A DNA stretch of 64,000 nt, taken from Imtechella halotolerans. GTDB taxonomy: Bacteria > Bacteroidota > Bacteroidia > Flavobacteriales > Flavobacteriaceae. The position numbers were made by a program, and so were the translations under genes. Below the pieces are notes generated by a model, which ran no database searches, was not told the origin of the DNA, and saw nothing but the letters and a program-made list of their open reading frames with translations. Below are positions 17,272 to 26,057 of the stretch, in pieces (the first letter of the stretch is position 1; the number at the start of each line of letters is the position of its first letter). Location of the stretch: the NCBI RefSeq assembly GCF_028743515.2, contig NZ_CP117969.2, positions 488,501-552,500 on the forward strand, read 5' to 3'.

Positions 17272-19374
17272 ATGAAAATAGTATCCTTACTTTTCTTATG
17301 CATTATGTCTCAAATTACCTTTGGACAAGAGCTATTTTCACCTTCAAAGAAGGTAGCTGTAAGATTTGAGCTTACCAGTTCAGGTGAGCCAATATACTCG
17401 GTGTTATATGAAGGAAAGGAAGTGATAAAACCTAGTAAATTGGGGATATTGTTGAAGGATGGTACCCGTCTTTCAAAAGATTTTAATACCATAGACAGTC
17501 AAATAAAGGCTGTCGATGAAACTTGGAGTCCTGTATTAGGAGAACAATCCAACATAAGGAACCAGTATAATGAAAAGTCATTTTTTCTTGTTCAAAAAGG
17601 GTCCAATAAAAAGCTAACTATAGTTTTTAGAGCCTACAATGAAGGAGTGGCTTTTCGTTATGAGTTCCCCTTTGAAAAACAGGTTGATTATTTTGTGATA
17701 TCAGATGAACTCACTCAATTTAAACTAACAGGGGATCATAAAACATTTTGGATACCGGGGGATTATGATAGTCAGGAATATCCATATATGGAAACCTTAT
17801 TTTCTGAAATAGATAATAATAAGGTTGTAATGGATAATGGTATAGCCTTAAAATCTATTAAAAGTAGATTTAGAGTACAGTCACCTTTGATGATGAAATC
17901 TACCAAGGGAGTATATCTCAATATTTTTGAAGCAGCAGTAGTTAATTATCCTGTTATGCATTTGGATGTGGATACCTCAGATTTTACATTGGTATCTAAT
18001 TTGACCCCTAATGCAATTGGTGATAAGGCGTATCTTAGAACACCTTCAGTAACTCCTTGGAGAACCATCATGGTTAGTAGAGATGCTCGAGATATTGTAG
18101 CCTCTAAGCTTATATACAATCTTAATGAGCCAAATAGAATTGAAGATGTTTCCTGGATTAAGCCTATGAAGTATGTAGGTATTTGGTGGGAAATGCATGT
18201 AGGGAAATCAACTTGGGATTACGCGGGTAGCCAAAATGCTCAAAACGCTCAAAATCAAGATTTGATACCTTCAGGTAAGCATGGAGCTACCACTGAAAAT
18301 ACGAAGCGATATATTGATTTTGCCGCAACACATGGTTTTGATGGTGTTTTAGTAGAAGGCTGGAATGTTGGTTGGGAAGATTGGTTCGGAAACTGGAAAG
18401 AAGATGTGTTCGATTTTTTAACACCTTATCCAGATTTTGATTTGGATGAGGTCACCAAATATGCCCAATCAAAGGGTGTGAAAATGATTATGCATCACGA
18501 GACTTCAGGATCAGTGGGCAATTACGAAAGACATCTGGATAGGGCAATGGATCTTATGAAAAAACACCAGTATCCAGCTGTTAAAACGGGGTATGTTGGA
18601 AGAATTATTCCTCGTGGAGAATATCATGACGGTCAAGCTATGGTGAACCATTTTAATTTTGTTGCCCAGCGCATGGCTGATAATAAACTGTTACTTAACT
18701 CACATGAAAGTACCAGGCCAACGGGCTATAGTAGAACTTATCCTAACTTTTTTGCGTCTGAAGCTGCCAGAGGAAATGAATTTAATGCATGGAGTAATGG
18801 AAACCCACCCATGCATGAAACCATTTTACCCTTCACCCGCTTATTAGGTGGAGCTATGGATTATACCCCTGGTATTTTTGAAATTAAAATGAGTATTTAT
18901 GATGCCTCTAAAAAAGAACAGGTACAAACGACTCTTGCTAAACAATTAGCATTGTATGTAACCATGTATTCTCCTTTACAAATGGCCGCAGATTTACCGG
19001 AAAACTATGAGAGGTATTTGGATGCATTTCAATTTATAAAGGATGTTCCTTTAGACTGGCAGGAATCTAGGTATCTTGAAGCAGAACCTGGAGATTATAT
19101 TACGGTAGTTCGAAAGGATAAAAACTCGGAAAATTGGTTCTTAGGAGCTATTACTGATGAACATTCTCGTACTACTGATATTCAATTGGATTTTTTGACT
19201 CCTGGTAAAAAATACAAAGCAACTATCTATCGAGATGGAAAAAAGGCCCATTGGAAGGAAAATCCTAAAAGTTACGAGATTCAATCACTTACCGTGTCCC
19301 ATAAGACTAAGTTGAAATTAAAGCTAGCAAACGGAGGAGGTACGGCCATAAGTTTTGAATTGTTGAACAACTAA
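17272..19374 (+). CDS. GH97 glycoside hydrolase, alpha-glucosidase-like (inverting type)
   Basis: 700-aa secreted enzyme (signal ending MSQITFGQ). The GH97 N-terminal beta-sandwich is at about 20-270 and the TIM barrel at about 275-580, with YVGIWWEMHVGKSTW, FDGVLVEGWNVGWEDWF, KMIMHHETSGS, LLLNSHESTRPTG and ARGNEFNAW. A C-terminal beta domain follows. The Asp nucleophile of retaining GH97 enzymes is absent at the expected site (AVKTGYVG), while the glutamates in HHET, SHEST and RGNEF match the inverting SusB-like branch. This predicts alpha-glucosidase rather than alpha-galactosidase. An alpha-acting enzyme inside a beta-glucan locus is unusual; see findings. Confidence 0.9.
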   Translation: MKIVSLLFLCIMSQITFGQELFSPSKKVAVRFELTSSGEPIYSVLYEGKEVIKPSKLGILLKDGTRLSKDFNTIDSQIKAVDETWSPVLGEQSNIRNQYNEKSFFLVQKGSNKKLTIVFRAYNEGVAFRYEFPFEKQVDYFVISDELTQFKLTGDHKTFWIPGDYDSQEYPYMETLFSEIDNNKVVMDNGIALKSIKSRFRVQSPLMMKSTKGVYLNIFEAAVVNYPVMHLDVDTSDFTLVSNLTPNAIGDKAYLRTPSVTPWRTIMVSRDARDIVASKLIYNLNEPNRIEDVSWIKPMKYVGIWWEMHVGKSTWDYAGSQNAQNAQNQDLIPSGKHGATTENTKRYIDFAATHGFDGVLVEGWNVGWEDWFGNWKEDVFDFLTPYPDFDLDEVTKYAQSKGVKMIMHHETSGSVGNYERHLDRAMDLMKKHQYPAVKTGYVGRIIPRGEYHDGQAMVNHFNFVAQRMADNKLLLNSHESTRPTGYSRTYPNFFASEAARGNEFNAWSNGNPPMHETILPFTRLLGGAMDYTPGIFEIKMSIYDASKKEQVQTTLAKQLALYVTMYSPLQMAADLPENYERYLDAFQFIKDVPLDWQESRYLEAEPGDYITVVRKDKNSENWFLGAITDEHSRTTDIQLDFLTPGKKYKATIYRDGKKAHWKENPKSYEIQSLTVSHKTKLKLKLANGGGTAISFELLNN

Positions 19375-19385
19375 TTTTTACGTGC

Positions 19386-20273
19386 ATGAAACCTATTGTC
19401 AGTCTATTTATTATTTGTTTTTCATTAGTAGGGTTTTCTCAAACAGTAGACACCTATACCTACACTGTTAAAGGGATGGATACTTTAAAGTTGGATGTTT
19501 ATACTCCTGAAGATATTCTTCCAGATGAGCGGCTTCCTGTACTTTTATGGATGCACGGAGGTGGTTTTTCTATAGGTTCAAGAGATTTTATAGACGATGC
19601 GGAGCTTTGTAAATATGCGGCACAGAATGGGTATATAGGAATTTCAATATCCTATAGGCTTTTGCGTAAAGGGACCACAACTGGTTTTGGATGTGACTGT
19701 CCAAAGGAAGAAAAAATGGAAACTTTTAAGCAGGCTGCTATTGATTATTTAGATGCGGCCGCTTTTGTGGTGGCTAATGCGGAGCAATTAAAGATTGACC
19801 CAAGGTATATTATTGCTGGAGGAAGTAGTGCAGGTGCTGAAGGGACACTCAATGCAGTTTTTATGCGTGAGTATTTTGTTGACCATTTGGAAAAATATCA
19901 AGATGTACAATTTGCTGGAATTTTTTCATGTGCAGGTGCTGTGGTGAATGCGCAATACATTACTAAGAATAATGCCATTCCAGGGGTGTTTTATCATGGT
20001 ACTAGTGATGGATTGGTACCTTATGGGACGGCATCACATCATCTTTGTGCTCCTGAGAAACCTGGCTATTTGATATTGGATGGTGCCAATGTTATAGTGG
20101 ATAAATTGGAATCTTTTGAAATGCCATTTTATGTACACATTGTGAAGGGTGGTGGACATGAGGTTTCTGCCATTCCATTTACAGAACTGGACAAAGTATT
20201 TGGTTTTTTTAATCAGACTGTATTAGGTAATGAGGTTATTCAAACAAAGGTTATAAAAACAAAAAGAGAATGA
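19386..20273 (+). CDS. Secreted alpha/beta-hydrolase carbohydrate esterase candidate
   Basis: 295-aa exported protein (signal ending FSLVGFSQ). It has the hormone-sensitive-lipase-like HGGG oxyanion motif (LLWMHGGGFSIGSRDF), the nucleophile elbow AGGSSAGAEG (Ser near 145), a late Asp in GTSDGLVP and a His in KGGGHEVSA, so the triad is complete. Such BD-FAE/CE-like enzymes remove acetyl or other acyl groups from polysaccharides. Its stop overlaps the sulfatase start by four bases (ATGA), which couples de-esterification with desulfation. Substrate is inferred only from context. Confidence 0.85.
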   Translation: MKPIVSLFIICFSLVGFSQTVDTYTYTVKGMDTLKLDVYTPEDILPDERLPVLLWMHGGGFSIGSRDFIDDAELCKYAAQNGYIGISISYRLLRKGTTTGFGCDCPKEEKMETFKQAAIDYLDAAAFVVANAEQLKIDPRYIIAGGSSAGAEGTLNAVFMREYFVDHLEKYQDVQFAGIFSCAGAVVNAQYITKNNAIPGVFYHGTSDGLVPYGTASHHLCAPEKPGYLILDGANVIVDKLESFEMPFYVHIVKGGGHEVSAIPFTELDKVFGFFNQTVLGNEVIQTKVIKTKRE

Positions 20274-21967
20274 AGCAGCGGTATTTTGGCATCCTATTGC
20301 TATTGTTGTATTTGGTAGGGTGTAAGCAGAAAGAGTCAATAGTGGTTTCGGAATCTACACTTGAGCAACGTCCAAATATAATTTATATTATGGCTGATGA
20401 TCATGCCAAACAGGCCATTAGCGCTTATGGACATGCTGTTGGAAGATTAGCTCCCACACCTAATATTGATAGAATCGCAAAGGATGGCGCCTTGTTTGAA
20501 AATAATTTCTGCACAAATTCTATATGTGGCCCCAGTAGGGCGGTGGTACTCACCGGTAAGTTTAGTCATCGCAATGGTTTTCGGATGAATGGAAATGTAT
20601 TTGATGGGAATCAGCAAACCTTTCCTAAAATACTACAGAAGGCTGGCTACACAACCGCATTGGTGGGGAAGTGGCATTTGCATGGATTGCCTCAAGGGTT
20701 TGATGATTGGAAAATAATAGAAGATCAGGGGCATTATTACAATCCAACCTTTATTTTTCCAGGGAAAAATGGTAAGCAAGCCGATACATTGGATATAGAA
20801 GGGTATGCTACTGATATCATTACGGAACAGGCAATTACCTTTTTAGATAAAGCCAAATCAGGAAAGAAGCCGTTTATGTTAATGGTTCATCACAAGGCAC
20901 CTCACAGAAATTGGATGCCTGCATTACGTCATGTTAATAAATATGATTCCATTGTTTTTCCTTTACCAGATACTTATTTTACTAATCATACAGGTTCCCT
21001 AGGTTCCAAAGAACAACTACAAACCATTTACAAGGATATGTATGAAGGTCATGATTTGAAAATGACCAAGGAAAAAGGTAGTTCAGAACTGGCTTGGAAT
21101 CCATGGACTAACGATTTTGATAGAATGAATGCAGCACAGCGTAAGGAGTGGGACCACGCGTATGCAGCAAAAAATGATGCCTTTCATACAGCGAACCTTT
21201 CCGGCAGGGAATTGGCAGAGTGGAAGGGCCAACGATATCTTCAAGAGTATTTGGCTACCATTGCCTCTTTGGATGAAGGAGTGGGTAAGATTTTAGATTA
21301 TATCCGTCAAAATGGAATGGAGAAAAACACCATTGTCATTTACACTACCGACCAAGGTTTTTATCTGGGTGAAAAGGGGTGGTTTGATAAACGGTATATG
21401 TATGAAGAATCATTGGCAATGCCTCTTTTAGTCAAATATCCTGGACATATTACACCTGGTTCAAGAATTTCCGCATTGACTCAAAATCTGGATTTTGCAG
21501 AAACATTCTTGGATTATGCCGGGGTTGCTATACCTGAGGACATGCAAGGAAAATCGTTACGTCCTTTATTAGAAGGAACTGTAAATCATGACGATTTTAG
21601 AGAGGCGGTATATTATCACTATTATGATTATCCCGCTTTTCATATGGTTAAAAAGCACTACGGTATCCGAACTAAAAGGTACAAGCTTATGCATTTTTAT
21701 GATGATATTGATACCTGGGAATTATATGATTTAGAAGAAGATCCAAAGGAAATTCACAATCAGATTGATAACCCTGCCTATGTGAGTATTAAAGAGGAGT
21801 TAGTACGTAAACTTGCGGAGTTGCAATCACATTATAAAGTGACCGATCAAGAATTTACTCCAGCTCCTATACAACAGGTAAGGGATGCCTATAAAAATTT
21901 TGAACGTTTACGAGGTCAGGGAGGTACTAAGTACGATCCGGTAACAGACAAAGACACTAAATTATAA
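20270..21967 (+). CDS. S1-family sulfatase, lipoprotein (PUL1)
   Basis: 565-aa arylsulfatase-like enzyme with lipobox LLYLVGC. Metal-binding Asp pair in YIMADDHAKQ. The sulfatase signature is CGPSRAVVLTG (Cys near residue 84, to be converted to formylglycine), followed by the GKWH motif (TALVGKWHLHG), HHKAPHR, YTTDQGFYLG and the Lys in FDKRYMYEE. A C-terminal sub-domain ends the protein. It overlaps the upstream esterase gene by 4 bp. A maturase (anSME) is needed and is not in this window. The sulfated sugar it acts on is unknown; the start of the protein resembles N-acetylglucosamine-6-sulfatase-like S1 members. Confidence 0.92.
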   Translation: MKQRYFGILLLLLYLVGCKQKESIVVSESTLEQRPNIIYIMADDHAKQAISAYGHAVGRLAPTPNIDRIAKDGALFENNFCTNSICGPSRAVVLTGKFSHRNGFRMNGNVFDGNQQTFPKILQKAGYTTALVGKWHLHGLPQGFDDWKIIEDQGHYYNPTFIFPGKNGKQADTLDIEGYATDIITEQAITFLDKAKSGKKPFMLMVHHKAPHRNWMPALRHVNKYDSIVFPLPDTYFTNHTGSLGSKEQLQTIYKDMYEGHDLKMTKEKGSSELAWNPWTNDFDRMNAAQRKEWDHAYAAKNDAFHTANLSGRELAEWKGQRYLQEYLATIASLDEGVGKILDYIRQNGMEKNTIVIYTTDQGFYLGEKGWFDKRYMYEESLAMPLLVKYPGHITPGSRISALTQNLDFAETFLDYAGVAIPEDMQGKSLRPLLEGTVNHDDFREAVYYHYYDYPAFHMVKKHYGIRTKRYKLMHFYDDIDTWELYDLEEDPKEIHNQIDNPAYVSIKEELVRKLAELQSHYKVTDQEFTPAPIQQVRDAYKNFERLRGQGGTKYDPVTDKDTKL

Positions 21968-22091
21968 GTAAAAAAGAAAAGTAAACAGTTTGAGTAATTG
22001 ATGCCCAATGGCAAATAATATAAATATGTATCGATTCCCTATCGATTTCTTAACATGTTTGATTTTCAAATTAATGAGCAATTTTAAAGAA

Positions 22092-23924
22092 ATGAAAAAA
22101 GCACTTGCCCTAGTAGGATTGTTAGGAGTTATTTCCTGCAATACTAATAATCAGGATACACCTGCCGTAGTTGGTGACAACACAGAAGGTATTCGAGATT
22201 ACAAAACGTACTGTAATCCAATAGATATAGATTATTCCTATATGTCCCATTACAGAGCCGAGAATAAGGTTTCTTACCGATCAGGTGCGGACCCAGCAGT
22301 GGTAAATTTTAAGGGACGTTATTATATGTTTGTTACTCGTTCACATGGGTATTGGGCCTCTGACGATATGCTAAATTGGAAATTTATACGTCCTCAAAGC
22401 TGGTATTTCCATGGGACTAATGCTCCTGCAGCAGCTGTTTACAAGGATAAATTGATTGTCTACGGGGATCCTGTAGGGTATGGACCTGTAATTGAGACGG
22501 ACAATCCAGAATTGGGAGATTGGAAAACCAATTTTGCAATTTTACATGTACCAGGACAAATTCAAGATCCGGATTTATTTATTGATGATGATGGTAGGGT
22601 GTATTTGTATGAAGAATCCTCTAATTTATGGCCAATTCGAGTTATAGAGCTGGATCCAGATAATTATTTTGTACCCATTGGGGAACAAAAGGATCTGTTT
22701 ACTTTGGAGCCTGATAAACATGGTTGGGAGCGTTTCGGACAGGATCACAAGTCTGACTTAGAACCTTATATTGAAGGACCTTGGATGATGAAACATGGGG
22801 ATACCTATTACCTAGAATATGGAGCTCCTGGAACCCAATGGAATGTATATGCTGATGGTGTGAGAACTAGTAAGAGCCCTTTTGGTCCGTTTGAATATGC
22901 TCCTTATAATCCAATTTCATACAAACCCGGAGGATTCTTAAAAGGCTCTGGTCATGGAAGTACTGTACAAGACAATAATGGAAATTATTGGCATTATGCA
23001 ACAATGGCAATTTCTGTTAATTATAAGTTCGAACGTAGGATTGGAATGTATCCTGCAGGTTTTGAAGAAAATGGACAAATGTATGTAAATACGGCCTATG
23101 GGGATTATCCACATTATTTACCTGATACTAAGGTGGACAATCATAAACATAGATTCACAGGTTGGATGTTATTGTCTTATAAGAAGCCTGTAACTACTAA
23201 TTCTGGAGTGGTCACCAAAGAAATTAATGTGGTAGATGAAAGTGATACAGGATTCATGTTAGAACAGATTAAGGACTTTCAAATAAATAAGATTAATGAT
23301 GAGGAAATCCGTTCCTATTGGGTTTCTGAAGCGAACAATGATTCTATTTATGTTGAAATGGATTTGAAAAGTAAAATGAATATTAAAGCAGTTCAGATTA
23401 ATTTTCAAGACTATAATAGTGATATCTATGGGCGTCCAGATACTTTAAGACAACAATTCGTGATACAGACTTCCCTGGATAAAATTAACTGGGAAACAAT
23501 TGCGGATTATTCCAAAAACACAAGAGACATGCCACATAGTTATATTGAGTTAAAAAAGCCAGTGGATGCTAGATATATTCGTTATAATCATGTGTATTGC
23601 ACTAATGAATATCTTTCGATTTCTGAATTTAGGGTGTTTGGTAATGGCTATGGAGCAAAACCGTCTAAACCATCTAATTTCAAGGTGGTTCGTCAAAAAG
23701 ACAGACGTAATGCTGATTTAACCTGGGACAAGGACAGTAAGGCGACTGGCTATGTTATCTATTGGGGGATCTCTAAGGATAAATTAAACCTTTCTGCCCT
23801 GATGTATGATGAACCTAACTATGAATTGAGAGCATTGACGACAAACCAGTCCTACTATATGCAAGTAGAATCCTTTAATGAGAATGGTATTTCTGAGAAG
23901 AGTGAAATTATTTATGTAGAATAG
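22092..23924 (+). CDS. GH43-like five-bladed propeller glycosidase with discoidin and Fn3 domains
   Basis: 610-aa lipoprotein starting MKKALALVGLLGVISC; an upstream in-frame ATG at 22008 adds a run without family match and is not chosen. The N-terminal five-bladed propeller (about 45-370) has the GH43 base Asp in SGADPAVVNFKGRYYMFVTR, a second Asp in QDPDLFIDDDGRVYLYEES, and the acid Glu in YIEGPWMMKHGDTYYLEYG. An F5/8-type C (discoidin) module spans about 400-540 and a fibronectin III domain the last 80 residues. GH43 members act on arabinosides, xylosides or galactosides, so its substrate does not follow from the beta-glucan enzymes beside it. Confidence 0.82.
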   Translation: MKKALALVGLLGVISCNTNNQDTPAVVGDNTEGIRDYKTYCNPIDIDYSYMSHYRAENKVSYRSGADPAVVNFKGRYYMFVTRSHGYWASDDMLNWKFIRPQSWYFHGTNAPAAAVYKDKLIVYGDPVGYGPVIETDNPELGDWKTNFAILHVPGQIQDPDLFIDDDGRVYLYEESSNLWPIRVIELDPDNYFVPIGEQKDLFTLEPDKHGWERFGQDHKSDLEPYIEGPWMMKHGDTYYLEYGAPGTQWNVYADGVRTSKSPFGPFEYAPYNPISYKPGGFLKGSGHGSTVQDNNGNYWHYATMAISVNYKFERRIGMYPAGFEENGQMYVNTAYGDYPHYLPDTKVDNHKHRFTGWMLLSYKKPVTTNSGVVTKEINVVDESDTGFMLEQIKDFQINKINDEEIRSYWVSEANNDSIYVEMDLKSKMNIKAVQINFQDYNSDIYGRPDTLRQQFVIQTSLDKINWETIADYSKNTRDMPHSYIELKKPVDARYIRYNHVYCTNEYLSISEFRVFGNGYGAKPSKPSNFKVVRQKDRRNADLTWDKDSKATGYVIYWGISKDKLNLSALMYDEPNYELRALTTNQSYYMQVESFNENGISEKSEIIYVE

Positions 23925-23926
23925 GT

Positions 23927-24757
23927 ATGAAAAGTTTAGTGTGGATACTTTTTTTAGGACTTGTTACAGTTGTTCATGGTCAACAACTTTCAATGATGAG
24001 TTATAATATAAAATTGGACTATCCTAAAGAGGGAGAAAACAGTTGGGCCAATAGAAAACCTTTTTTTATGGCACAAATAAGGTTTCATATGCCTGATGTT
24101 TTAGGAGTTCAAGAGGCGTTACCAAATCAAATGGGTGATATGAGCAGTGTATTACCAGAGTACAGTTTTATTGGGGTTGGTAGAGATGATGGTAAAGAGC
24201 AAGGGGAGTATTCCGCCATATTTTATAAAAGGGAATTGTTTGATGTACTAGATTCTGGTACTTTCTGGTTGTCTCCAACACCTGAAAAACCATCCCTTGG
24301 TTGGGATGCCGCTTATAACCGAATTTGTACCTATGCTCTTTTTAAGAACAAGAAAACTGGAGAACGATTTTGGATGTTTAATACCCATTTCGATCATATT
24401 GGAGAAATAGCCAGAAAGAACAGTGCGGTTTTAATTTTACAAAAAATTAAATCCTTAAATAGCCAAGGGTATCCTGTGGTACTCAGTGGGGATTTTAATA
24501 TGGAACCATCGCATAAAGGTATAGAGGAGATCCAAAAGGAGCTTACCGATTCTAAGGAGATAGCTGCCCAGGTATTTGGTCCTGAAGGAACTTTCAATAA
24601 TTTTGATTTTCATTCACCCGTAACTACACGTATTGATTATATTTTCGTTAGTTCGGCTATAGAAGTTGATACCCATGCCGTGCTAAGTGATAATAAAGAT
24701 TGCCGTTATCCATCGGATCATCTTCCGGTGTTCATTCGATTTCATTTCAAGGAATAG
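23927..24757 (+). CDS. Secreted endonuclease/exonuclease/phosphatase (EEP) family protein
   Basis: 276-aa exported enzyme of the DNase I/sphingomyelinase fold (signal ending LVTVVHGQ). Catalytic signatures are present: SYNIKLD (Asn), GVQEAL (metal Glu), NTHFDHIG, SGDFNMEP (Asp/Asn), and the terminal SDHLPVF (Asp-His). It is two bases after the GH43-like gene and is the last gene before the terminator, so it belongs to the PUL1 transcript. Secreted EEP proteins in PULs are poorly characterised; hydrolysis of phosphodiester substituents such as phosphoglycerol or phosphocholine is plausible. Nuclease activity cannot be excluded. Confidence 0.85.
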   Translation: MKSLVWILFLGLVTVVHGQQLSMMSYNIKLDYPKEGENSWANRKPFFMAQIRFHMPDVLGVQEALPNQMGDMSSVLPEYSFIGVGRDDGKEQGEYSAIFYKRELFDVLDSGTFWLSPTPEKPSLGWDAAYNRICTYALFKNKKTGERFWMFNTHFDHIGEIARKNSAVLILQKIKSLNSQGYPVVLSGDFNMEPSHKGIEEIQKELTDSKEIAAQVFGPEGTFNNFDFHSPVTTRIDYIFVSSAIEVDTHAVLSDNKDCRYPSDHLPVFIRFHFKE

Positions 24758-24778
24758 GAATTCTTATTCGAAATAAAG

Positions 24779-24810
24779 CAAAAGCCTTCTAAATTATTAG
24801 AAGGCTTTTG
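24779..24810 (+). terminator. Rho-independent terminator closing PUL1
   Basis: Perfect 14-bp stem (CAAAAGCCTTCTAA / TTAGAAGGCTTTTG) with a 4-nt loop, 21 bp after the EEP stop. The T-rich 3' arm continues into TTGT. Confidence 0.9.
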
Positions 24811-24883
24811 TTGTAAAAAAAAGAGGTATTTTTTGTAACAATATTTCTGAAGGTGTATCCAAAGAATATAAATTGTGTATGTT

Positions 24884-24958
24884 ATGAGAACAATTATATT
24901 TTATGTTTTAAAACTTTTAGTAGGTATTCTTTGGGCTATTTACCATCAACTCGGATAA
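24884..24958 (+). CDS. Possible 24-aa hydrophobic leader peptide
   Basis: ATG-to-TAA frame encoding MRTIIFYVLKLLVGILWAIY plus four residues, a single hydrophobic helix, 20 bp before the ECF sigma gene and 73 bp after a strong terminator. It could be a small membrane protein, a leader peptide or chance. No homologue is known to me. Confidence 0.25.
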   Translation: MRTIIFYVLKLLVGILWAIYHQLG

Positions 24959-24978
24959 TATTGCACTATTTTTAAAGT

Positions 24979-25467
24979 ATGACTGCCAAAGAAAAAAAAT
25001 TCACCAGTTTATATAAACAGTATGGAAGTAGCATCCATAAACTTTGTTTAGGGTATACTGGGGACACAGACTTGGCTAAGGATTTGCTACAAGAGACCTT
25101 TATTTCTGTTTGGAATCATTTAGAGTCATTTAGAGAAGAGGCCTCCTGGAGTACCTGGATATATAGGATAGCTGTAAATACCTGTTTGTTGAATTTACGT
25201 AAAAAGAAGGTGGCTATCACTACCGTACCCATAGAAGGTTTTCAGGAATACTCGGAGGAAACCAATGCCAATGAAAAAGAAGAAGAGATTTTAAAATTAT
25301 ATGGTTGTATCAGTAAGTTGAAGGCATCTGACAGGGTACTTATTATGTTGGTGTTGGAACAGAGAGCCTATGCCGAAATTGCAATGATAACAGGTATTAC
25401 AGAAACACACCTACGTGTTAAGATTCATCGTATTAAAAAGGAATTAACAGCATTGTATCATGACTGA
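24979..25467 (+). CDS. ECF-type RNA polymerase sigma factor
   Basis: 162-aa sigma-70-family extracytoplasmic-function factor. Region 2 covers about 5-75 (LYKQYGSSIHKLCLGYTGD, DLAKDLLQETFISVWNHLES, STWIYRIAVNTCLLNLRKKK). Region 4 covers about 105-160 (LKASDRVLIMLVLEQRAYAE and TGITETHLRVKIHRIKKEL). No FecR gene follows. Instead its 3' end overlaps by 8 bp a gene for a four-helix membrane protein, which may take the anti-sigma role. It is separated from PUL1 by the terminator, so it is an independent unit. Regulon unknown. Confidence 0.9.
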   Translation: MTAKEKKFTSLYKQYGSSIHKLCLGYTGDTDLAKDLLQETFISVWNHLESFREEASWSTWIYRIAVNTCLLNLRKKKVAITTVPIEGFQEYSEETNANEKEEEILKLYGCISKLKASDRVLIMLVLEQRAYAEIAMITGITETHLRVKIHRIKKELTALYHD

Positions 25468-26056
25468 CTTTAAATCATTACAAGATATTTGGGAGCATAC
25501 AAATGAAAAAGTACCAGAGGGTAATTTCCTTAGAAAAACTTCTGGGATAAAATCCAAACTCATACGGGAGTTAACCGTAGGTGCGGTTATGTTGTTCCTT
25601 ACAGGGATATTCATTTTATGGATGGCGCTTTTTGTCCATTTGAATTTTGTGCATTGGTACACCTATACAGCAATGATTCTAATAGTAATTGTTTGTTTGG
25701 GACAAGCTCTTTTATTAGTAAAAAACAGACAACGACTTACATCAATATCTGAAACAGACCCACCTATAATTCATCTCAAAAGATGGAAGGACTACTATCA
25801 ATTGCGTAGTATCCAAAATCGTTGGAATGGGCCTCTTTATTTTATAGCACTTAATGTTGCTTTCGCCATTTACTTTATAGAGTCTTTTGCAGCCTTACCC
25901 AGAACTTATGTAGTTGTATTTGTAGTTCTTTACATGGCATGGATGCTATTTGCATATTTTATTTTAGGCCCAAAGGTACTTACCAAGGAAAAGAGAAGGC
26001 TTACTGATATAATCAATGAACTCGAATCAATTTCCCAGGAATTGACGGAAAGATAA
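25460..26056 (+). CDS. Four-TM membrane protein, candidate partner of the ECF sigma factor
   Basis: 198 aa, family not recognised. About 45 cytosolic residues (LQDIWEHTNEKVPEGNFLRK) precede two hydrophobic helices (GAVMLFLTGIFILWMALFVH and YTYTAMILIVIVCLGQALLL). A basic loop and two further helices follow (PLYFIALNVAFAIYFIESFA and YVVVFVVLYMAWMLFAYFIL), then a charged tail with KEKRRLTDIINELESISQEL. The 8-bp overlap with the sigma gene implies translational coupling and a joint function, possibly as an anti-sigma factor; that is inference from arrangement only. Confidence 0.75.
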   Translation: MTDFKSLQDIWEHTNEKVPEGNFLRKTSGIKSKLIRELTVGAVMLFLTGIFILWMALFVHLNFVHWYTYTAMILIVIVCLGQALLLVKNRQRLTSISETDPPIIHLKRWKDYYQLRSIQNRWNGPLYFIALNVAFAIYFIESFAALPRTYVVVFVVLYMAWMLFAYFILGPKVLTKEKRRLTDIINELESISQELTER

Positions 26057-26057
26057 G

